Below are positions 57,017 to 64,000 of a DNA stretch of 64,000 bases, in pieces; positions within the stretch are counted from its first letter, which is position 1; each line of letters opens with the position of its first letter. The notes under the pieces are model-generated. The model was not told where the DNA came from, ran no database searches, and was given only the letters and a program-made list of their open reading frames with translations. The stretch spans positions 2,914,001-2,978,000 of the forward strand of contig JAPTYO010000018.1 in the NCBI GenBank assembly GCA_036873135.1. Reading direction: 5' to 3'. The position numbers and the translations under genes are program-made. Origin of the DNA: Clarkia xantiana subsp. parviflora (taxonomy: Eukaryota; Streptophyta; Magnoliopsida; Myrtales; Onagraceae).

Positions 57017-59413
57017 ATGAGTAAGTCCTTATTTCTCTTCTATTTGTCGCATTACTTCCTTTCCTGTTATTAGCTTAGTGTCGCAATCTGAGCCAGGGTG
57101 TTAGTCGAAACTTGACTCGAACTTTGGGATTTCCTGCTACCTTTGACTTAGGTCTCGCTGCTTTGTCGGAGAACCACCTGACTAGGTCTGATTATAACGA
57201 GCACGTTACTTTAGGTGATATCTGCCCCTTAGATGAGCCTCTATATCCCTTCCTCCCCTCCTTGTGGAATACCCGCCAGTCGGTGACTGAGCCTCCCAGG
57301 GGGAAGGTCGTTGTTTACCCTTCCCAGATTCGATTTGGATTGCGGCTGCCTTATTGCGATGATCTTGTAGAATTGAGTAAGTTCTTTAGGATTTCTCCTG
57401 TGAACCTTGCTCCTAGTGCCATCCGTGACTGGGTGGGCTTCCGGGTGTTATGCCACTGGTACTCCTGGAAGTACTCGCTGGTTTTGTTCCGCTGCTTCTA
57501 TCGATTCCAATATCAGAGGAAGGTAGGCTTTGCGAGTTTTGTAACTCGCCATCCATCCCTCAAAGACTCCCGATTTGCTGACTTCGGGTTGAGCGGGGTC
57601 GAGTGGAATACCTCTCTTCGCTTTGTGGCCCGGTGTGATAACTCGGCGAGCCACTGGGCCAAACATTATTTCTTCATTACAGATCGATATGTCACTTGGT
57701 CGGTCTTGAATGAGGATCGGTCAGACGGCTGGCCTGCCTTCGGGGAGTTCTCTTCTGCGGATTTAGAGACTATGAAGGTCATCTATGAGAGCAACAGGAC
57801 CCAGTCATACTGCCCTGTATCCCTAGTGACTGAGACGGATCTTTATGAGGCAGGGATCAGTTTGACTCCTGACTCCGAGGGTTCGGTATGTTACTTAGTC
57901 TTCTCATCTGCATTTACTTTCTTCTTTTCTCTTGTAGGTTGGTTTCACGGGAAAACATATAATGTGCAGGCGGCACCGGTCGATCTGAGCAAGAGGAAGG
58001 CTCCATCTGGCTCTACCCTGAAGAAGTCCCCTATGCTTGGGAAAGCTGCCGGGGCCTCTGGTATACTTCCTTCCCTTTGCCTCTTTATGGTATACTTGTG
58101 TTTTTCTTACCTTATTTTTCTTGTATTGCTAGGGCACTCTCCTCTGGTGACCGAGAGGGTTGTCTCCGTAGGCAAAGGCTCTGGACCTTCTAAGTCCAAG
58201 TCGCGGAGGTCTGACTCTGAGGCCGGGGCCTCGGCTCTCAAGAGGAAGAAAGCTGTGGATCCTCTTCCGTCTGTCGTTCGTCCCCCGACCCTGTCTCGCG
58301 ACAAATAGATGGTGGTCGAAGAGGCGCCTTCCCGAGCTGACAAAGGGAAGCGACCTGTTGGTGATGGTTCCCCTGCCCCCCAGCCGAGGGCACGGTCATC
58401 AGGTTCGATCTCCACCTTGTCATTGATGTTTCTATGTTTATATTTTCCTTTGACTTGCTTTATTTGTATAGGTGTGCCTCCGGCTTTGAGTCGGAAGGAT
58501 TTCGCACGCCTTACTGACGAGGATATCGTTGGGTCTGAGTGGACTCCTTTCGCTGGTTTGAAGGAGTTCCACCTTGATAGCGGCTCTTCTTTGCGGACTC
58601 CTGAGGTTGGCATCCGTGTACTTCGCGGTGCCATCCCTCCTGGCGATCGTGCTGCTCAGCCTAAGTCTCCTGGGGAGACCCGGCGTTTCGTTCAGGGTGT
58701 ACTGTCCCGTTATGCGCCCGTGAGTGGTGTCTTGCTTTCTCGTTTTTACTTTCATGTTGTTGCTTTTTCAGTTACTCATCTGTTGTTAATCTTGCCAGTG
58801 TATGTCTGACATGGTGAACCTGTCGTCCCTTGTTCTCGAGCTATCCGACGAGAAGAAGGTGCTTGAGGACAGCCAGGCATCCCTCAAGGCGGAGCTTGCC
58901 AGTGCCACTGAGAAGGCGCGGCTGTCCGATCTGAAGATGGAGGAGCTCAGGGACCAAGTGTCATTACTTGAGACTACCGTAGGTAGCTTACGCCGGGAGG
59001 CTGAGGTCGCATCTTCGCTCCACTCTGAGGAGCTGCGGAAATTAGAGACAAGGTGTCGGGCAGAGGAGAGGACTGTCGCAGTGTCTGAGTACAAGGTTTC
59101 CTCTGCCTTTACTGCTGACTACAGTGTGCGGCTTACTCAGGAGATGAACCAGTTTGGTGAGTATCTTGTTGACCATATTTTTCGCATTGATCCTCAGTTT
59201 CCGGTTGGCGATCTTGGTGATTTTGGGCCGTACGCTACTGGTTACATGGCTGTCCTTAGGGGTCAGGCTGCTGTTGCAGACGAGCCTGCCCCTGCACAGG
59301 TGGATGCTACGCCTGTGGATATTGACACTTCGGACTCTTCCTCCTCTTCCTCCATCTCTGCTGGTGCTTCGGCCTCAGGGGGTCAGGGTGACTCCCCAGA
59401 GGGCTCTGGTTGA
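57017..59413 (+). pseudogene. antisense gypsy-type transposon gene, right-hand copy with nonsense codon
   Basis: Exons by my model: 57017-57020, 57152-57885, 57970-58060, 58133-58402, 58472-58719, 58799-59413. The middle exon lengths (734, 91, 270, 248) equal those of the copy at 25052-27447 exactly, with GT-AG borders throughout. The protein is highly similar (RFGLRLPYCDDLVELSKFF, WVGFRVLCHWYSWKY, coiled coil LELSDEKKVLEDSQASLKAE). A TAG at 58306-58308 in exon 4 replaces the Glu codon of the intact copy (RDK then stop then MVVEE), so about half the protein, including the coiled coil, is lost unless an internal start is used. Function unknown. Confidence 0.75.
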
Positions 59414-59795
59414 TGTATTGACATCCTTCTATCTTTGTACATACGACCATACTCTTTCTCCCCTTTGATGGGTTGAGTATCTTTTGGGATTGCTGTTGGA
59501 TTTTGTGTTGCTTTCCTTTTCCGTATTTTGTTGTTGGCAGTGTGGGTTACTTGCCTTTTGATGGGTACTTCGTATGCTTTTGTATATACTCTTTTGATTA
59601 TGGACTCTTCTCTTGGTGTGTTTCCTTTACTTATCCTTCTTTTGTGTTTTCCTTCATGCCATACCTGCTATCTCATCAAGAAAAAACATTATGTGTTCTT
59701 CATATCACTTTACTTTGAAATTACTTTTTCATGGGATCCTTCTTAATATGGTGTAATGATCTCTTCTGATACCCTTTGAATGGTATGTATGGTAT
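59414..59795 (+). other. 3' untranslated region of the right-hand antisense gene
   Basis: T-rich region aligned with 27448-27949 but without the CATGGTATCC repeats. No coding evidence. Confidence 0.5.
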
Positions 59796-60668
59796 TGCTA
59801 GACCAAAGATACGCTCTTGGTGGGCGTCGAATCTGTTCACGAGACAGGCTCTCGGAGGGCACTTAATGTTTCACAGGATAGGCTCCCGGAGGGCACAGGT
59901 TAGACCAAAGATACGCTCCTGGTGGGCGTCGAAATCTGTTCACGAGACTGGCTCTCGGAGGGCACTTAACGTTTCACAGGATAGGCTCCCGGAGGGCACA
60001 GGTTAGACCAAAGATACGCTCCTGGTGGGCGTCGAAATCTGTTCACGAGACTGGCTCTCGGAGGGCACTTAACGTTTCACAGGATAGGCTCCCGGAGGGC
60101 ACTGGTTAGACCAAAGATACGCTCCTGGTGGGCGTCGAAACAGGTAGTTTGAAATCTACCTCAAGATACGCTCTTGGGGGCGTCGAATCTGGTAGTGTTT
60201 TTTCTACCTCAAGATACGCTCTTGGTGGCGTCGAATCTGGTAGGTTGCAAATCTACCTCAAGATACGCTCCTGGGGGCGTCGAAATTCGTAGTTTTTGGA
60301 AACCACTCTCAAGATACGCTCTTGGTGCGTCGAAGGTCGTAGTATGAATACTACTCTCAAGATACGCTCTTGGAGGCGTCGAAGGTCGTAGTATAAAAAC
60401 TACTCCCAAGATACGCTCTTGGGGGCGTCGAAGGTCGTAGTATAAAAACTACTCTCAAGATACGCTCTTGGGGGCGTCGAAGGTCGTAGTATAAAAACTA
60501 CTCTCAAGATACGCTCTTGGGGGCGTCGAAGATCGTAGTATAAAAACTACTCTCAAGATACGCTTTTGGGGGCGTCGAATCTGTTCGCGGGATAGGCTCC
60601 CGGAGGGCACAGGGTTCGTAGTTTTTAGAACTACTCTCAAGATACGCTCTTGGGGGCGTTGAAGGTGT
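59796..60668. repeat. hairpin tandem array, right-hand copy
   Basis: Three long units of about 100 bp (CCAAAGATACGCTCTTGG, GTTCACGAGACTGGCTCTCG, CACAGGATAGGCTCCCGG), then about eight units of 55-60 bp with CAAGATACGCTCTTG. A late unit at about 60585 reads GCGGGATAGGCTCCCG, a perfect stem, where the others have ACAGGATAGGCTCCCG. Unit order and number differ from 27950-28790. Confidence 0.9.
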
Positions 60669-60933
60669 TGTTGACTTGACGTCATATCTGTGTAAGGATA
60701 ACACAATGATTATATCATCTCCTTCTTTAAAAAAATACTTTTGAGTAACTTCTACTTCATTAGGAGTGTTCAAGGCTTTATGTACACATGGGATGCCTTG
60801 GGTGGATCAAGGCACCCTTTGGAGGAAATCAAAGATAGTTGTAGAGTTGGAGTAACTTCGTGAGTTCTCCTTCTCAAAAGTTTTTTTTGGAAAACTTAGA
60901 AAGCTTAAACATGCAAAAGTGCTGAATATGAAA
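60669..60933. other. spacer before gag stop, right-hand copy
   Basis: Conserved counterpart of 28791-29039. No gene. Confidence 0.6.
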
Positions 60934-63900
60934 CTAAGGATATGGGGTGGTCAGTTTGTCTGTTGCCACGTACTCCTTTAGGCCTCCATTGTAAATCATT
61001 TCCTCCACTTCTATCTTTAGCACCATGCAGTTGTTGGTTTGATGCCCACAGGTCCCATGGTACTCACACCATCCTTGTGCATCTCTTCCTAGGAAGGCCT
61101 TGCCCTCTTCTCTGCATGTAGGTAGCTCTTCCTTGAGATACTTCTGAAAAAGTTCTTCTATGCTCACTGTAAGGGGTGTGAATTTGAAATTTACACCTCC
61201 TTGCAGTGTATCAGTCTCTCCTTCTTTCTCCTGGACTTCCTCCGGCTGCTCCATCTCCTTTGCAAATGCCTTGTCTAGCTTTCTTTGAGCTCCCTCATCG
61301 TGCTTGTCATGACCATCTCATAAAGGCCTCCATATGCTTCAAATGAGTTTGGATGCATGTTTCTAGTGAAGGCTCTAACGGCTTCCCTTCTTGTGATGTC
61401 CATGTTGGCACCATAATTGGAGAACCTTTCGAAGTAGCTTGACATTGGCTCCCTCGGCATTTGCTTGATGTCATCAATGTGTCGGAAGCCTCTTATGATG
61501 GAGTCCCTTGTTCTTTTCCCTTGTGCGCTTTCTGGTTGCCAAGGTATGTTTGTTACCGTTACAGTCTTGCTCATGTGTCTCTTCTTAGCCATTCTCTGAA
61601 AAAACTGTCTGCTCAGGCGGAGTGCAACTCCGTTCTTCATCTTTGTTTCCCTTTGTTTCCTCCTTATCTTCTTGTTGGCTTGGTTGGTCCCTACCATGAC
61701 CATTGCCACTGTGTCTGTCATGTGTGATCCACGTCTCATGGAGTTCACGTAGCACTGCCTTGCAGTGCGTTGGTCGCCCAAGACTTCTCCAACTCCATTC
61801 TCAGTGATGTACTTCAATTTCTGGTGTACGGTAGATGGCACGATTTCATATGGATTTATGGTTGTTCTTCCTAGGATCCCGTTGTAGGCTCCCAAGCTTT
61901 CAACCACCAAGAAGTTAATGTTCACCTTCAGCTGTGTCCATCCTTGGCCCATGGTCACTGGCAGGGTTATCATTCCCAAGGGGTAACTTGTTGCTCCTGA
62001 GAAGCCAACCAGAGGGAAGTTGACTGGTTTGATGTCTGCCTTTGTTTTCCCTATTTCCTCTAGGACCCTTAGGCTTAGGAGGTCTGCCGAGCTACCCCCA
62101 TCTACCAGTATTCTTTTTACATCAAAATTATCAATGTCTATCGTGATGACTAACGCATCGTCATGTGGGAAGACAATGTGGCTCTTGTCCTTCTCCGAGA
62201 ATTCAATCTTCATCTCCTCTCCTTCTCGTGGTCTTTTCCTCCACCTTGGCACTGAACTCAATTTGGATGCGTAAACCTCCCTTGCGTTAGCAGTTGGGCC
62301 ACCTGATGCCACTCCTCCGTGTATCATGTTTATGGTTCCCCTCTTGTTGGGTGGAGGATCGTAGTCTACCTTGCTTTTGTCTTTGTCCCTGTATGATGGC
62401 CCTAATTGTATGCTGTTGCCCCCATGATCCACGAACTGCTTTAGTTCTCCCCTTTGGATGACATTGTTGATGCTTAGCTTTAGGCTGAAGCATTCGTTCG
62501 TGTCATGCCCGTATGCTTCATGGTTATCACACCATCTATCCTTGTGTGTCCCCACCATTGGGGCTCTCCACCTTGCAGGTGGTGACCAGAGTTTCTGATT
62601 TCGCATCTCTTTTAGGACAGTTGCTGGGGTGGCGTTCAATGGGATGAACTTGATGACGTTGATTTCCCTAGCTTTCAATGGTTCGCCCATTTGATTTCTT
62701 TGCTGGGGCGGACGCCATTCCTGCTGCCTTGTGTGTTGAGGTGCCTGAGGTGGCTTTCATCTGTTCGGCTTTGCATTGTCTTCCTTAGCTGTTTGAATCT
62801 TGGCTTTCTTACTTGCTCTGTGCCTCTCCAGGTCTATATGAGTTTTTACTCTCCCTACTAGCTCCTCTAAGGCGCTTGCTGGTTTCTTGGCCATCTTTTC
62901 TGCCAGCGTTGACCCGAAGCGGCCTAGGTTTCTAATGAAGGCTCGTATTATCTCACCCTCAGTGATGTCGCCCTGGATGTCTGCTATGTTTTGGTTAAAC
63001 CTAGTGCAGTAATTGGCCAAAGACTCATCATTTTCTTGCTTCACGTCATCGATGGAGCCTGTTCCTTTGAGGAGCTTCCTATCTCCTAGATATCTCTGGA
63101 GGAATTTCGCCTTTAACTGCTCCCATGAGTGGATGCTCTCTGAAGGTAGGCTAAAGAACCAATGTGAGGCCACCCCTGATAGGGTGGTTGGAAATAGGAG
63201 TGCCTTGTATCTTTCATTAGTAGTTCTCCCAAATAGGGAGGCTTCATGCTGTTGAATATGCTCCAGAGGGTCTCCCTTGCCATTGTACTTTGCAATCTGG
63301 ATTGTATGCAGGGAGTCCGGCACCTTGTTCATCTCCAATTCCCTCGTGAAGGGGTGGTTCGTTTTATCACTTAGACAATGTAAGCCATGTTTCTTTGACT
63401 CATTCATTTTCCTTGTTATCATTGCCTCTATCTCTTCTGGAGTGATCAACGCCGGTGTCGGAGTGTAATCTCTTGGATAGCCTCCATAGTTATAGATTGG
63501 GCTTGCCGGGATCCCTTGTCCGTGTTGGTACGAACTGTAGGTGTATCCTTGGTGTCCCTGCTGGGGTACTTCATAGAACTCTTGCCTCTTGGAGGTCTTG
63601 CTTGTCTGTCCGCCCCCAACGGGGTGTAAGCCCTGGCGTTCTTTTTGTTGCCTAGGAGGCACGAATTGCTGCCTTCCCTCTGGGGGTGGCTCTTGGTAAT
63701 TTCTTCTTTGCTCTTCTCGCTGCCCTGCTCGAGGGTGCGAGTGATATTCTTCCGTTGGGATTTGCTCCTCTTCTTGAGCTTCTTCTCTTTCCTGTTGGTG
63801 TTCTCTTTCCTGTCTATTCCTTAGGGTCTCTCTGTAAGCTAGTAGTTCGTCCAAGGCGCTCATCAGCCCTGGAGTCACTGTATGTGCCCCATGTGTGTAT

Positions 63901-64000
63901 ACCGGCCTTGTGTATGTTGTGTGGGCGCGGTTGTCATTCCTTTGGGTCGGCATCCCATATGGATATCCTTGGGGTTGCGCCTCATAGTAATATCCCTCAG
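60934..64000 (-). pseudogene. gag-protease-gag polyprotein, right-hand copy, partial and broken
   Basis: Same domain order as the 1093-residue protein. From the right edge: Pro/Gln-rich N-terminus, already open at 64000; first gag (SGVASHWFFSLPSESIHSWE, NYCTRFNQNIADIQGD); a TGA at about 62757; zinc knuckle CDNHEAYGHDTNEC; protease with ILVDGGSSADLL; second gag (SYFERFSNYGANMDITRREA); a one-base frameshift near 61275; and second knuckle CEYHGTCGHQTNNC ending at 60934. A pair of compensating frameshifts changes about 15 residues near 63620. It has about 33 residues (MSALDELLAYRETLRNRQER and neighbours) that the young copy lacks. No RT or integrase. Confidence 0.85.

Larger units (their letters stand above)
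54733..64000 (-). mobile_element. second copy of the gag-protease-gag gypsy family, cut by window edge
   Basis: Same layout as 22575-33280: 3' LTR, polypurine tract, antisense spliced gene, hairpin array, gag-protease-gag. The 5' LTR and primer site lie beyond 64000. Both genes carry disabling changes, so this copy is older or less constrained. Confidence 0.9.

Overview
This is a transposon-packed stretch of a flowering-plant genome, most likely a eudicot. The evidence is Ty1/copia elements with an initiator-tRNA-Met primer site, Ty3/gypsy elements with a Tat-type gag-protease, Mutator-like long inverted-repeat elements, hAT and Mutator-type MITEs, GT-AG introns and very AT-rich unique DNA. 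I cannot name the species. I found no host protein gene I would defend. Nearly everything recognisable is retrotransposon or DNA transposon, much of it nested.

Layout. 1-2880 is the 3' end of a plus-strand LTR retrotransposon: internal DNA with a 27-bp minisatellite, a polypurine tract, and a 1.3-kb LTR ending at 2880. It interrupts a minus-strand gypsy element (gag-protease 2881-4258, primer site, LTR 4296-5079). 5080-7805 is AT-rich DNA with no gene. From 7806 an old minus-strand gypsy element begins: LTR 7806-8423, an antisense plus-strand gene 8957-12450, hairpin-rich tandem repeats, then gag-protease-gag remnants at 33941-35480. Three younger elements sit inside it: a copia element (13004-21631), a complete gypsy element (22575-33280, target duplication GGGTT) and a truncated plus-strand gypsy element (35486 to about 36955). 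36956-39494 holds the leader, a duplicated primer site and an LTR of a related gypsy element, carrying an hAT MITE (38768-39210).

39495-54732 is lower-copy DNA with a small MITE (39529-39683), a second copia element (39954-47799, target duplication CTAAG) that itself carries a long-inverted-repeat element (42928-44256), and two further long-inverted-repeat elements (48091-48931, 52496-54196), each flanked by a 9-bp target duplication. 54733-64000 is most of another copy of the gypsy family found at 22575-33280, running off the right edge.

The most interesting system is this gypsy family. Its genomic (minus) strand encodes gag, zinc knuckle, protease, a second gag and a second zinc knuckle, with no reverse transcriptase or integrase. 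Its other strand carries a six-exon gene with conserved splice positions, coding for a protein that resembles plant 'putative gypsy type transposon' proteins and has a coiled coil. The two genes converge on a tandem array of very short hairpins whose stems change in a compensatory way from repeat to repeat. The copy at 22575-33280 looks young: its LTRs are nearly identical and both genes are open. The family must borrow polymerase and integrase from elsewhere.
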